This document shows, piece after piece, positions 56,291 through 64,000 of a stretch of DNA of 64,000 bases. Made by a program: the position numbers and the translations under genes. A model generated the notes under the pieces. It saw nothing but the letters and a program-made list of their open reading frames with translations. It did no database searches and was not told the DNA's origin. This DNA comes from an uncultured Bacteroidia bacterium (GTDB taxonomy: Bacteria; Bacteroidota; Bacteroidia; Bacteroidales; F082), in NCBI GenBank assembly GCA_902786745.1, contig CADADR010000004.1, positions 124,001-188,000 of the forward strand. The letters are read 5' to 3'. Numbering within the stretch: position 1 is the stretch's first letter; every line of letters starts with the position of its first letter.

Positions 56291-58303
56291 ATGAAAACCC
56301 TATTCAGATTACGATACGACAGCCGCTGGGGCGAGGAATTGTTCCTCACAGGAAACACCAATGAATTAGGCCTTTGGAATCCCAACAAGGCCGTTCCGAT
56401 GGAATATGTGGGGCCTGGGATTTGGTCCGTTTCCGTAGAGACGCGGCTCGCCACGTCTCTACAAACGGTGGAATACAAATATTTCATCCGCGAAAACGGC
56501 CAAATCCGTTGGGAAGACGGCCCCAACCGCATTTTACCCGAGGGCAAAGACTGCGTTTGGGACTGGTTCGGTCTCACCGAACGCCAAACGATGCGAGGCG
56601 TGGCTGTGCCGCTGTTCAGCCTGCGTTCGGAGAACGATTTTGGCATCGGCGAATATGCCGACCTGCCGAAACTGGGCGATTGGTGCGTGGCCAACGGTCT
56701 GAAAATCATACAAATCCTGCCCGTTAACGACACGACGGCACATTTTGACTGGCACGATTCTTATCCATATTATGCCATTTCGGCATTTGCACTGAACCCG
56801 ATCTATTTGAACATTGAACAACTGTGGGCTTCCCCACCTATAGATTCGCTTCGGATTTTGAAGGCATGTCATACCGAGCCATCAGGCGAAGCGTATCTAT
56901 GCCTTCAAAATCCTCGGAATGACATAGGTGGGAAAGCTACATCTTTCAAGCGGATGCGGACAATGCTCAACAAGGAGGAATCGGTCAATTACCCCAAGGT
57001 GCTGAAAGCCAAATGGAAGTATTTCCAAATCGCTTTCGAGCAACAATGGGAATCGCTAAAAGAAGCTTCTGATTTCCAGCAATTCATCAAAGACAACGAA
57101 GACTGGCTCCCCGACTATGCTCAATATTGCGCCGAGCGCGACGGCAACGGCTCGGAAATCCACCTCTTCTTGCAATACCACTGCGATAAGCAACTGCGCG
57201 AAGCCGTCAAGGCCTTGCACGACAAGGGCCTGCTGCTGAAAGGCGACATACCCATCGGTGTGAATCCTTCAGGCGTAGATGTGAAATCACATCCCGACCT
57301 GTTTAACCTCGATGTGCAAGTCGGCGCCCCACCCGATGACTTTGCCGCCGAGGGTCAGAACTGGGGCTTCCCGTCCTACAACTGGGAAGCGATGGCCAAG
57401 GACGGCTACGCCTGGTGGCAACGCCGCCTGCAAGTGATGGCGCGCTATTTCGATGCCTACCGCATCGACCATATCTTGGGCTTCTTCCGCATCTGGGAGA
57501 TTCCCAAGACGGCCAAGTCGGGCTTGCTGGGGCATTTCACTCCTGCCCTACCGTTGAGCGAGGAAGAAATTGAAGGCTTCGGTTTCCATTTCATCAAAAG
57601 CAAACATGTGAAAAAGGGCGTGGACACACTTTTCATCCTTGCGCCCAACGAGAAAGACAAATACATCCCGCGCATCGAACTGCACAAGACCAAGACCTAC
57701 CAAACCCTCAACGAGGAACAGAAACACGCTATCGATGCCATTTACGAGGACTTCTATTTCCATCGCCACAACGATTTCTGGAAACAGAAAGCCTTAGAGA
57801 AACTGCCCGCTCTCATCAATGCAACGAAGATGGTTGCCTGCGGCGAAGACCTTGGTATGATTCCAGCATGCGTGCCCGAAGTGATGCAGGAGTTAGGTAT
57901 CATGAGCCTTGAGGTGCAGCGTATGCCCAAGGTGTTTGGCCATCAGTTTGTGCAGACCGAAGACCTGCCCGAGAGCTGTGTCTATTCCACCGGCACCCAC
58001 GACATGCCTACCTTGCGTGGCTGGCTGGCCGAAGACCGCGTGCGTACCCGCCAGTTCCTCGACAGCCTCGACCTCGACGACCGCAAAGTCACGGCCAAGA
58101 CGCTCAAAAAGATCATGGAAAAGCATCAAGACAGCCCCTCGAAATGGAACATCTACCCCCTGCAAGACCTGCTTGACTTGGACGAAAAGAATTGGTCACC
58201 CAACCCTGTGGACGACCAAATCAATGTTCCCTCCAACGCTAAAAACCAATGGAAATGGCGGATGAAGATGAATTTGGAGGCATTATTATCTTCCATCCAA
58301 TAA
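56291..58303 (+). CDS. malQ: 4-alpha-glucanotransferase with N-terminal CBM20 (GH77)
   Basis: A 670-residue amylomaltase that disproportionates maltodextrins. An N-terminal starch-binding CBM20 (FRLRYDSRWGEELFLTGNTN to EYKYFIRENGQIRWEDGPNR) is followed by the GH77 barrel. Catalytic residues visible: nucleophile Asp393 in YRIDHILGFFRIW, acid/base Glu519 in CGEDLGMIP, and the third Asp in STGTHDMPTLRGW. It is shorter than many Bacteroidota MalQ enzymes that carry two CBM20 modules. Two palindromic repeats are inserted in frame: residues ~49-58 (VETRLATSLQ) and ~179-215 (ASPPIDS to DIGGK), both in loop regions. Cytoplasmic; no signal peptide. Confidence 0.93.
   Translation: MKTLFRLRYDSRWGEELFLTGNTNELGLWNPNKAVPMEYVGPGIWSVSVETRLATSLQTVEYKYFIRENGQIRWEDGPNRILPEGKDCVWDWFGLTERQTMRGVAVPLFSLRSENDFGIGEYADLPKLGDWCVANGLKIIQILPVNDTTAHFDWHDSYPYYAISAFALNPIYLNIEQLWASPPIDSLRILKACHTEPSGEAYLCLQNPRNDIGGKATSFKRMRTMLNKEESVNYPKVLKAKWKYFQIAFEQQWESLKEASDFQQFIKDNEDWLPDYAQYCAERDGNGSEIHLFLQYHCDKQLREAVKALHDKGLLLKGDIPIGVNPSGVDVKSHPDLFNLDVQVGAPPDDFAAEGQNWGFPSYNWEAMAKDGYAWWQRRLQVMARYFDAYRIDHILGFFRIWEIPKTAKSGLLGHFTPALPLSEEEIEGFGFHFIKSKHVKKGVDTLFILAPNEKDKYIPRIELHKTKTYQTLNEEQKHAIDAIYEDFYFHRHNDFWKQKALEKLPALINATKMVACGEDLGMIPACVPEVMQELGIMSLEVQRMPKVFGHQFVQTEDLPESCVYSTGTHDMPTLRGWLAEDRVRTRQFLDSLDLDDRKVTAKTLKKIMEKHQDSPSKWNIYPLQDLLDLDEKNWSPNPVDDQINVPSNAKNQWKWRMKMNLEALLSSIQ
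56435..56462. repeat. In-frame palindrome in the CBM20 part of malQ
   Basis: GTAGAGACGCGG, loop CTCG, CCACGTCTCTAC: a 12 bp stem with one G/T-type mismatch. The GTAGAGACG...CGTCTCTAC form is common between genes in Bacteroidota; here it is translated as part of VETRLATSLQ. Confidence 0.65.
56833..56931. repeat. Nested in-frame palindromic repeat in malQ
   Basis: An outer unit (ATAGATTCGCTTCGG at 56840 ... CCTCGGAATGACAT to 56926, within CCCACCT/AGGTGGG ends) encloses an inverted second unit (CATGTCATACCGAG ... TATCTATG, 56865-56901) bordered by ATTTTGAAGG and CCTTCAAAAT. The unit is the same as the one in kdtA at 42300-42334. The reading frame stays open throughout. Confidence 0.7.
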
Positions 58304-58310
58304 AAAAGCT

Positions 58311-58318
58311 TATCTTTG
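58311..58318 (+). promoter_or_regulatory. deoC promoter -7 box
   Basis: TATCTTTG, 20 nt before the deoC ATG and 8 nt after the malQ stop. Confidence 0.6.
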
Positions 58319-58338
58319 AAGCCTAAATTCAAAACACC

Positions 58339-59175
58339 ATGAAGTTTAAACCCTACAACCATAGCGAAGCCGCGCTCAACGAGCGCATTGCATTGATTCT
58401 CAACGAAGAGAAGAAAAAAGGTCACGAGAAGGAAGCTTTGCGCACCATCTTCCAAAGCATCGACTTCACCACCTTGGAAGCCTTCGACAACGAAGCCAAA
58501 ATCAAGGACTTCTGCGAGAAAGCCCTGGCCTTCCCGAAGCATAAACCGCACCTCAGCGTGCCCGCCATCTGCATCTACAGCCCTTTCATCCGTCAGGCCA
58601 AGAAACAGCTTGAAGGTAGCGGCATCCGTGTGGCCACAGTGGCCTGCGCCTTCCCTTCGGGCATGATGCCCTTCGACCTAAAGGTTAAAGAGGTGGAATA
58701 TTGCGTCAACGAAGGCGCCGACGAGGTGGACATGGTCATCTCACGCGGCACGTTCCTCGCTGGTCGCTACGACGAGATCTTCAACGAAATCAAAACCATC
58801 AAAGAGACCTGCGGCAACAAGGCCAAACTGAAAGTCATCCTCGAGACGGGCGAACTGAAGACCGTGGAAAATATCCGTAAGGCCAGCGAACTGGCCATCC
58901 TCGCTGGTGCCGACTTCATCAAGACCTCGACAGGCAAGGTGCCGGTGGCTGCCACCCCACTCGCTGCCATTGTCATGATCGACACCATCAAGGAATATTA
59001 CGAAGCCACGGGCAAGAAGGTTGGCTTCAAGCCTGCCGGCGGCATGAAGGTGCCAGAAGACGCCCTCACCTACTACTATCTCGTGAAAAACATCCTCGGC
59101 GAACAGTGGCTCAATCCGAACCTCTTCCGTGTGGGCACGAGCCGTCTTGCTGGATTGATTTTGGAACTATTATAA
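58339..59175 (+). CDS. deoC: Deoxyribose-phosphate aldolase
   Basis: A 278-residue TIM-barrel class I aldolase cleaving 2-deoxyribose 5-phosphate to glyceraldehyde 3-phosphate and acetaldehyde. DEVDMVISRGTFLAGRYDEI, KLKVILETGEL and the Schiff-base Lys in DFIKTSTGKVPVAATP (~residue 195) are present, as is FKPAGGMKVPEDALTYYY. Slightly longer than E. coli DeoC (259). It feeds nucleoside catabolism and is consistent with cdd and hpt salvage in this window. The OsmC-like gene follows 10 nt later. Confidence 0.95.
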   Translation: MKFKPYNHSEAALNERIALILNEEKKKGHEKEALRTIFQSIDFTTLEAFDNEAKIKDFCEKALAFPKHKPHLSVPAICIYSPFIRQAKKQLEGSGIRVATVACAFPSGMMPFDLKVKEVEYCVNEGADEVDMVISRGTFLAGRYDEIFNEIKTIKETCGNKAKLKVILETGELKTVENIRKASELAILAGADFIKTSTGKVPVAATPLAAIVMIDTIKEYYEATGKKVGFKPAGGMKVPEDALTYYYLVKNILGEQWLNPNLFRVGTSRLAGLILELL

Positions 59176-59185
59176 AACTCTAAAT

Positions 59186-59596
59186 ATGGCAACAATTAAA
59201 GGAACATACAAAGGTAATCTCCGCAACGAGATGACCCATGTGCAGTCGGGCAACACCATCCTCACCGACGCACCCACCGACAACCACGGCAAAGGCGAAG
59301 CCTTCTCGCCCACCGACCTCGCCTGCGCAGCCCTCGCCGGCTGCATGATGACCATCATGGGCATCAGTGCCAAAGGCCACAAATTCGACATCGACGGCAC
59401 CACCTACACGGTGAAGAAGACCATGAACGCCGACCCGCGCCGCATCGGACAGATCGACATCGTGTTCAACTTCCCTACAAAGAAATACACCGAGAAGCAG
59501 AAGGCCTTGCTATGGGCTGCCGCTGAGAGCTGCCCCGTAGGTCGCTCATTGCACCCTGATGTCATCGTCAACATCACCATGAACTTCCAAGCCTGA
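59186..59596 (+). CDS. OsmC/Ohr family protein
   Basis: A 136-residue OsmC-fold protein. The two redox Cys sit in DLACAALAGCMMTIMG (in this family one of the Cys in the helix) and AAESCPVGRSLHPDV. This family reduces organic hydroperoxides or acts on related thiol chemistry. Between deoC (10 nt) and the TSCPD gene (1 nt overlap), so probably one operon. Substrate not determined. Confidence 0.88.
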   Translation: MATIKGTYKGNLRNEMTHVQSGNTILTDAPTDNHGKGEAFSPTDLACAALAGCMMTIMGISAKGHKFDIDGTTYTVKKTMNADPRRIGQIDIVFNFPTKKYTEKQKALLWAAAESCPVGRSLHPDVIVNITMNFQA

Positions 59597-59844
59597 TGAG
59601 ATACACCTATAGAACCCAAGGCACCTGCAGCCAAGCCATCGAGTTTGAAATCGAGGATGGCGTTTTGAGAAATGTACAGTTCTATGGTGGTTGCAATGGC
59701 AACACACAAGGTGTGAGCGCTCTAGTGGAAGGCATGAAAGTAGAGGATGTGCTGCAACGCCTCGAAGGCATCCGATGCGGCTTCAAAAACACCTCGTGCC
59801 CCGACCAGCTGTGCAGGGCGATACGTCAGGCCATGGAGCAATAA
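59596..59844 (+). CDS. TSCPD domain protein (TIGR03905-like)
   Basis: An 82-residue protein with CSQAIEFEIEDGVLRNVQFY, GGCNGNTQGVSALVEG and the NTSCPDQLCRAI signature of the TSCPD domain, a Cys-rich fold also found at the C-terminus of some ribonucleotide reductases. The stand-alone family is small and of unknown role. Its start overlaps the OsmC-like stop by 1 nt; it converges on the GH16 gene with a 12 nt gap. Confidence 0.85.
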   Translation: MRYTYRTQGTCSQAIEFEIEDGVLRNVQFYGGCNGNTQGVSALVEGMKVEDVLQRLEGIRCGFKNTSCPDQLCRAIRQAMEQ

Positions 59845-59856
59845 AGTTGGTCACGC

Positions 59857-61377
59857 TCAGAAATGGAAACGCTGTCGATGCACAGCTATCTTTTCCTTGA
59901 AATTGGCCAAACGCGAACCGGCTTCCGATAAGGGATCCGGCAGACCTTCATTGTTTGTCACTTGACCCGCACTACCTCCGCGCCAAAAGCGCTCAGAGAA
60001 AGCCATCAAAGCATCCAATTCCTCATCCCCGAATTCGTTCAAAGAGAGGAAGCCACCTTGGCCAATAGCCATCTTTGAGAAAACACGATTCACTAGGGGA
60101 AACTGCGCATTGTTGCTCAACAAAAACAAACCAACATCAGCCACATTGGGGATATCGTCAACCATTTTGATGCCCAAGTCACTGGCGTATTCCCTTAAGC
60201 TGTTGACTTCCTCTTCAGAGCATTTTCCCTTGCCGCTCCATTGCAGGTAATTCAACTTATAGAATGACATCACGTCCAACAACCTTTTTATCTCGTTAAA
60301 TGTCAGTTTTTCGTTGTACCTATCAAGGCTGATGCCACGATAAGGACAAGCCGGCTTGTCGTAAAAATCAACGTTAGCAATCTTCCCGTCCTCACCAATG
60401 AGCTGGCTAAGGGTGCTTTGTGCCCAAACCACATTGCCTGAAACGATGGCCTTACCCCGTCGGGTGATGATGTGGTACTCGTCGGGATCGTCGAACGTCT
60501 CCTCGGCATTGACCACCATCTTCTTAAACGGATATCTCTTCCTCGTAAATTGCTGATAATCCTTTGGCTCTGGTATCACATCCGTCTTTGTATCCAACTC
60601 ATAATAGCGCACATAGTCGATGCGTAGTTCTACAGGCAACTTGGCCGTGTCGATATAGGGCGAGCGGTCGTAACCCAGCTGCGCATCCAAAATCAGGAAG
60701 TAATCGTGCTGGCTGAAGGGAAACTGGCCATTGGCCCCATCGCGAAAACGCGGATAGTTCAGCGTCTTGCGACCGTTCACAAAGAAAACCAGGCTGTCGT
60801 GAAAACGTTCCAAGGCATAGGTGTTGTACTCCCCTTCGTTATACTTTGGATAAACCACCTGAGAGGGCCGGTTGCGTTTGCGTAGGTTGACCGTATAGTG
60901 GCTGTGCACCGTTTGGTTCACCGTAGGATTACTCCTGAAATGCTCCATGATGTCAATCTCTCCGCCATGAGGCCAATCCAAAGCCTGACTGGTTTGAGGC
61001 AACATCCAGATGGCAGGCCAAAAACCCTGTGCCACGTCGAACTTGGCACGCACCTCCAACCTCCCAAAGCCAAAGGATTTCTTATGTTTGCTCCAAACGC
61101 CGCCCGTCAGAAAAGGGGCTTTATCGTTAGGCATGAAGTCATTCACCATGCCACGCAACACCAGGGATCCATCGTTGAAGGCATAAAGCGTGTCGGCCGA
61201 CGACATGTGGACGGCCCATTCCGACCTACCCCGCCATATCTTCGACCAAACCTTGGTATCTAGGACATCGCCATTGAATTCATCGTTCCACATCAAGGCA
61301 TAACGGCGATGCTCCTGTGCCGAAATCGAACCCGCTAAACAACTGAATATCAATAAAGTAATTAAACACCTCTTCAT
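59857..61377 (-). CDS. GH16 glycosidase fused to a reduced GH20-like domain
   Basis: A 506-residue secreted protein (signal peptide 1-20, ISAQ). Residues ~25-250 are a GH16 beta-jellyroll with LMWNDEFNGDVLDTKVWSK, GFWPAIWMLPQTSQALDW and catalytic GGEIDIMEHF (E-x-D-x-x-E), as in laminarinases and related endo-glucanases. From ~285, RRGKAIVSGNVVWAQSTLSQ looks like the small domain before GH20, and PYRGISLDRYNEKLTFNEIK, then RLLDVMSFYKLNYLQWS like the first strands of a GH20 hexosaminidase. The GH20 catalytic Asp-Glu block is missing and the end (ALMAFSERFWRGG) resumes a GH20-like C-terminus. So one active GH16 and a probably inactive, shortened GH20-like part. Substrate not proven. Confidence 0.8.
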   Translation of the reverse strand: MKRCLITLLIFSCLAGSISAQEHRRYALMWNDEFNGDVLDTKVWSKIWRGRSEWAVHMSSADTLYAFNDGSLVLRGMVNDFMPNDKAPFLTGGVWSKHKKSFGFGRLEVRAKFDVAQGFWPAIWMLPQTSQALDWPHGGEIDIMEHFRSNPTVNQTVHSHYTVNLRKRNRPSQVVYPKYNEGEYNTYALERFHDSLVFFVNGRKTLNYPRFRDGANGQFPFSQHDYFLILDAQLGYDRSPYIDTAKLPVELRIDYVRYYELDTKTDVIPEPKDYQQFTRKRYPFKKMVVNAEETFDDPDEYHIITRRGKAIVSGNVVWAQSTLSQLIGEDGKIANVDFYDKPACPYRGISLDRYNEKLTFNEIKRLLDVMSFYKLNYLQWSGKGKCSEEEVNSLREYASDLGIKMVDDIPNVADVGLFLLSNNAQFPLVNRVFSKMAIGQGGFLSLNEFGDEELDALMAFSERFWRGGSAGQVTNNEGLPDPLSEAGSRLANFKEKIAVHRQRFHF

Positions 61378-61447
61378 AACACGTTTATTTCAGCGTGTAA
61401 AAATACAAATTTCCGCCTAGCATTGAGGCTTTCTCGGCCGAGTTTCT

Positions 61448-61455
61448 TACTTTTG
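61448..61455 (+). promoter_or_regulatory. Promoter -7 box of 5-formyl-THF cyclo-ligase gene
   Basis: TACTTTTG, 17 nt before the ATG at 61473. Confidence 0.6.
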
Positions 61456-61472
61456 CCAAAAATTTCAGAAGC

Positions 61473-61997
61473 ATGGAGAAAAAAGAACTGCGCGCCCACA
61501 TCAAGGCATTGAAGAAACAGCACACCAAAGAGCAGCTGATGGAACAGTCGGAGAAGATCCTAACCAAGTTGGAACAACACCCCGACTTCATCAAAGCCGA
61601 AAGGGTCATGCTATACAGCGCCTTGCCCGACGAGGTGCAGACCCAGGCCTTTCTTGAGAAATGGCATTTGAAGAAACAGATCATCCTCCCCACTGTCGTT
61701 GGCGACGACATCGTCCCTGTGGAATACGGCAAGGACACCGCTTTTGCTGTGGGCGACTTCAACATCCTGGAGCCACAAAACGAACCCTATCAAGGGGACT
61801 TCGACCTCATCATCGTCCCTGGCGTGGCCTTCGATTGCAAGGGTAACCGCATAGGTCGTGGACGCGGCTATTACGACCGCTTCCTCTGCCAGCATCTCGA
61901 TGTGAAACGCATCGGCATCTGTTTCGACTTCCAACTGGTCGAAGAGGTGCCCACCGAGCCCTTGGACATCCGTATGGACGAAGTCATTTCGCTCTAA
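61473..61997 (+). CDS. 5-formyltetrahydrofolate cyclo-ligase
   Basis: A 174-residue ATP-dependent enzyme converting 5-formyl-THF to 5,10-methenyl-THF. N-terminal KKELRAHIKALKKQHTKEQL, the ILPTVVGDDIVPVEY stretch, and the signature DLIIVPGVAFDCKGNRIGRG followed by RGYYDRFL are clear. Monocistronic between the GH16 and C10 genes, with no evident terminator afterwards. Confidence 0.93.
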   Translation: MEKKELRAHIKALKKQHTKEQLMEQSEKILTKLEQHPDFIKAERVMLYSALPDEVQTQAFLEKWHLKKQIILPTVVGDDIVPVEYGKDTAFAVGDFNILEPQNEPYQGDFDLIIVPGVAFDCKGNRIGRGRGYYDRFLCQHLDVKRIGICFDFQLVEEVPTEPLDIRMDEVISL

Positions 61998-62043
61998 ATT
62001 GTGAATTCTTTTCCATAATGCACGAGCATTCCGATATTTTTCC

Positions 62044-62051
62044 TATTTTTG
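62044..62051 (+). promoter_or_regulatory. Second C10 protease promoter -7 box
   Basis: TATTTTTG, 28 nt before the ATG at 62080. Confidence 0.6.
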
Positions 62052-62079
62052 AAGCCTTTAATTCAACATCAAATAGTCT

Positions 62080-64000
62080 ATGAACAAACACTTTTTATTA
62101 CTGATTGCCTTGTTTTTGGGCATTACCTCATTGAACGCCAATCCCGTTGATAGGGAAAAAGCCAAAATCATCGGCCAGAAATTCGCTTGCACCGCCATCA
62201 ACAGCGACCTGAAGGCCAGCGACTTGCAACTGGTATACACAGGCACTTCAAACCGTGGCGAGGATTGCTTCTATGCCTTCAACGTGGGTGAAGAGGGCTT
62301 CGTCATCGTCTCGGCTGACGACCGTTTCCGCCCTATCGTGGGTTACTCCAACGAGGGACCTTTTGAGACCGAAAACATGTCGCCCGAGCTCGCCTTCTAT
62401 CTCGAAAAGATCATCGAGGCGCGCACAAGTCGCAACGCCGTTCTTTTCGACAACACTGCTGAGGAATGGGCCAGCGTGGCCAACACCGGCAAGCTCATCT
62501 CTCGAAATGGCGGTCGTGGCGTCGACTTCATCTGCACCACCAAGTGGAACCAAGACTCACCTTATAACCTCTACGCCCCTGATGCTCCCGGTGGCCCCGG
62601 CGACCGTTGCTATGCAGGTTGTGTGGCCACGGCCATGAGCCAAGTGATGAAACGCTGGAACCATCCTCTCCAAGGCACTGGTAGCCACTCATATTACTGC
62701 CATGGTCACGGCACCCTGTCGGCCAACTTCGGCAACACCACCTACGATTGGGACAACATGCCCGACCGTCTCGGTGGCGCATCACAAGAAGAGATTGAGG
62801 CCGTGGCCCTGCTGATGTACCATTGCGCCGTGGCTGTCGACATGGACTTCTCTCCTTCGGGTAGCGGCGCCAACTCATGGGATGTGCCCTACGCCATCAG
62901 ACACTATTTCTCCTACTCCAACCAATGTAGCCTCAAGAGTCGCGACGAATACTCCATCTTTGCATGGCAGGACATGCTCAAGGAACAGTTCGACTTGGGT
63001 TGGCCCGTCTATTATTCCGGCTTCAGCAACAGCGGCGGACACGCCTTCGTGTGCGACGGCTATGACGACGACGACCTCTTCCACTTCAACTGGGGATGGG
63101 GCGGCAGCAGCGACGGCTGGTTCGTCATCGACGAAATCGACTATGCCGGTTGGGCTCAAGCCATTTTCAACTACGTGCCCACCGATGTCTATTCCTATAT
63201 GCCTCTGCAGCCCGAAAACATGTCGGTGGAACCTAGCAACGACTTCGATTATGCAGCCACGATCAGCTGGACCAATCCCACCCAAAACATCCACCTCGAG
63301 AATCTCACCGCCATCGACCAGATCGTTTTGACGCGCAACGGCGAAGTCATCTATACCGAAGACAATGTTACCCCGGGTGCTACCATGAGCTTCACCGACC
63401 ATTACATGCCCACCATCGTGGACTATTGCGTCTATGCCGTTGTCCACAATGCACAAGGAAAGCCATCATACCAGAAAAACGTATTGCTTGGTCCCACCTG
63501 CAACTGGTCCGTCGAAATGACCTCATCCGACCCGCAAGGCTGGCACGAAGGTAAGCTCACCTTCGTCAACGGAGCTGGCGACGAAGTGGCTTGTGTCACC
63601 CTCGAATCGAGCAGCGCCACCCAGACCATCGCCTTGCCACTCGGCCATATCGATATCCTTTGGAGCAAACCCGTCCAACCCATCAACGTTAGCTTCAAGG
63701 TCAAGAACTCGAATGGCGAACGCAAAGTCAGCTTCCAAGGCTTGAGCAGCGACATTGACAATGGCTTGTTCTATATTGCCAACAACACCTGCAGCAACAA
63801 AGACGAAGAAAGCAACGGCCCCGTCGGCCTGACGGCAACACCTTCGGGCGATGACATCATACTGAACTGGACGATGGAAGACAACCAAAACATCATCCAT
63901 TACTACGTTTTCCGCGACAACATCCTCATCGCCGTCAGCGAGAGCACCCAATTTACCGACCCACAGGCAGCCAATGATTTCCACACCTATTTCGTCACCG
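62080..64000 (+). CDS. C10 (streptopain-like) cysteine protease, 3' partial
   Basis: ATG at 62080 opens a frame that runs off the right edge (about 640 codons seen). Signal peptide (HFLLLIALFLGITSLNAN), Spi-type propeptide starting PVDREKAKIIGQKFAC and including GFVIVSADDRFRPIVGYS, then the catalytic domain with nucleophile Cys181 in CYAGCVATAMSQVM and His321 in GGHAFVCDGYDDDDLFHFNW. Fibronectin-like modules follow. By analogy with the gene at 27160 a T9SS sorting domain probably lies beyond the window. The two C10 proteins share the propeptide-protease plan but are clearly diverged. Confidence 0.9.
   Translation, partial: MNKHFLLLIALFLGITSLNANPVDREKAKIIGQKFACTAINSDLKASDLQLVYTGTSNRGEDCFYAFNVGEEGFVIVSADDRFRPIVGYSNEGPFETENMSPELAFYLEKIIEARTSRNAVLFDNTAEEWASVANTGKLISRNGGRGVDFICTTKWNQDSPYNLYAPDAPGGPGDRCYAGCVATAMSQVMKRWNHPLQGTGSHSYYCHGHGTLSANFGNTTYDWDNMPDRLGGASQEEIEAVALLMYHCAVAVDMDFSPSGSGANSWDVPYAIRHYFSYSNQCSLKSRDEYSIFAWQDMLKEQFDLGWPVYYSGFSNSGGHAFVCDGYDDDDLFHFNWGWGGSSDGWFVIDEIDYAGWAQAIFNYVPTDVYSYMPLQPENMSVEPSNDFDYAATISWTNPTQNIHLENLTAIDQIVLTRNGEVIYTEDNVTPGATMSFTDHYMPTIVDYCVYAVVHNAQGKPSYQKNVLLGPTCNWSVEMTSSDPQGWHEGKLTFVNGAGDEVACVTLESSSATQTIALPLGHIDILWSKPVQPINVSFKVKNSNGERKVSFQGLSSDIDNGLFYIANNTCSNKDEESNGPVGLTATPSGDDIILNWTMEDNQNIIHYYVFRDNILIAVSESTQFTDPQAANDFHTYFVT

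Overview
The window looks like chromosomal DNA of an uncultured, moderately GC-rich Bacteroidales (Bacteroidota), plausibly from an animal gut or another fibre-rich anaerobic habitat. Four things point there. Several surface proteins end in type IX secretion (T9SS) sorting domains. Nearly every gene start is preceded by the Bacteroidota -7 promoter motif TAnnTTTG, almost always without a Shine-Dalgarno sequence. There are C10 and S8 proteases and GH92/GH16 lipoprotein or secreted glycosidases. Gene order is typical of the phylum (DUF4271-hemD-rnpA-yidD-S41 protease; kdsD-lptB). No rRNA, tRNA, CRISPR array, prophage or complete insertion sequence was seen.

Layout. 1-2.9 kb: 3' part of a large GLUG-repeat T9SS protein and a small exported protein. 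3-4.7 kb: lptB and kdsD (LPS transport and Kdo synthesis). 4.8-7.5 kb: recQ and a DUF4296 lipoprotein. 7.4-10 kb: a lipoprotein, a prenyl diphosphate synthase and a Lys-rich exported protein. 10-18 kb: queA, a GtrA-like protein, cdd, an O-antigen ligase, S41 protease, yidD, rnpA, hemD, DUF4271. 18-20.3 kb: pta-ackA (acetate fermentation). 20.3-26.4 kb: a PAS protein, an LptF/G permease, two glycosyltransferases and ettA. 26.5-29.5 kb: DUF805 and a C10 protease. 29.6-34 kb: PPi-type phosphofructokinase and a GH92 mannosidase. 34.4-40.8 kb: three paralogous Asp-box T9SS proteins. 40.8-44 kb: pdxA, kdtA and a barrel protein. 44-48.3 kb: a giant S8 protease. 48.3-52.3 kb: M16 protease, purE, hpt, adk, a hexapeptide acyltransferase. 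52.4-56.3 kb: three paralogous carboxypeptidase-regulatory-like/propeller proteins. 56.3-62 kb: malQ, deoC, osmC-like, a TSCPD protein, a GH16-GH20-like fusion, 5-formyl-THF cyclo-ligase. 62.1 kb to the end: a second C10 protease, cut by the window edge.

The genes fall into three working sets. The first is envelope biogenesis: kdsD, kdtA, lptB, an LptF/G permease, the O-antigen ligase, glycosyltransferases and an acyltransferase. The second is secreted peptide and glycan breakdown: C10, S8, GH92, GH16 and the Asp-box proteins. The third is central metabolism: PPi-PFK, pta-ackA, malQ and nucleotide salvage.

The most unusual content is not a protein. Five copies (A-E) of an intergenic element of about 130 bp share a rigid design: a hairpin-bearing terminal inverted repeat, a 17-19 nt spacer, a core of exactly 47 nt bounded by GCGGCGG and CCGCCGC, a second 17-19 nt spacer, and the opposite terminal repeat. 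The cores differ in sequence but stay self-complementary, and in each copy one strand keeps pairing through G.U wobbles. This looks like an undescribed mobile structured element. Separately, other palindromic repeats sit in frame inside kdtA, malQ and the O-antigen ligase gene.
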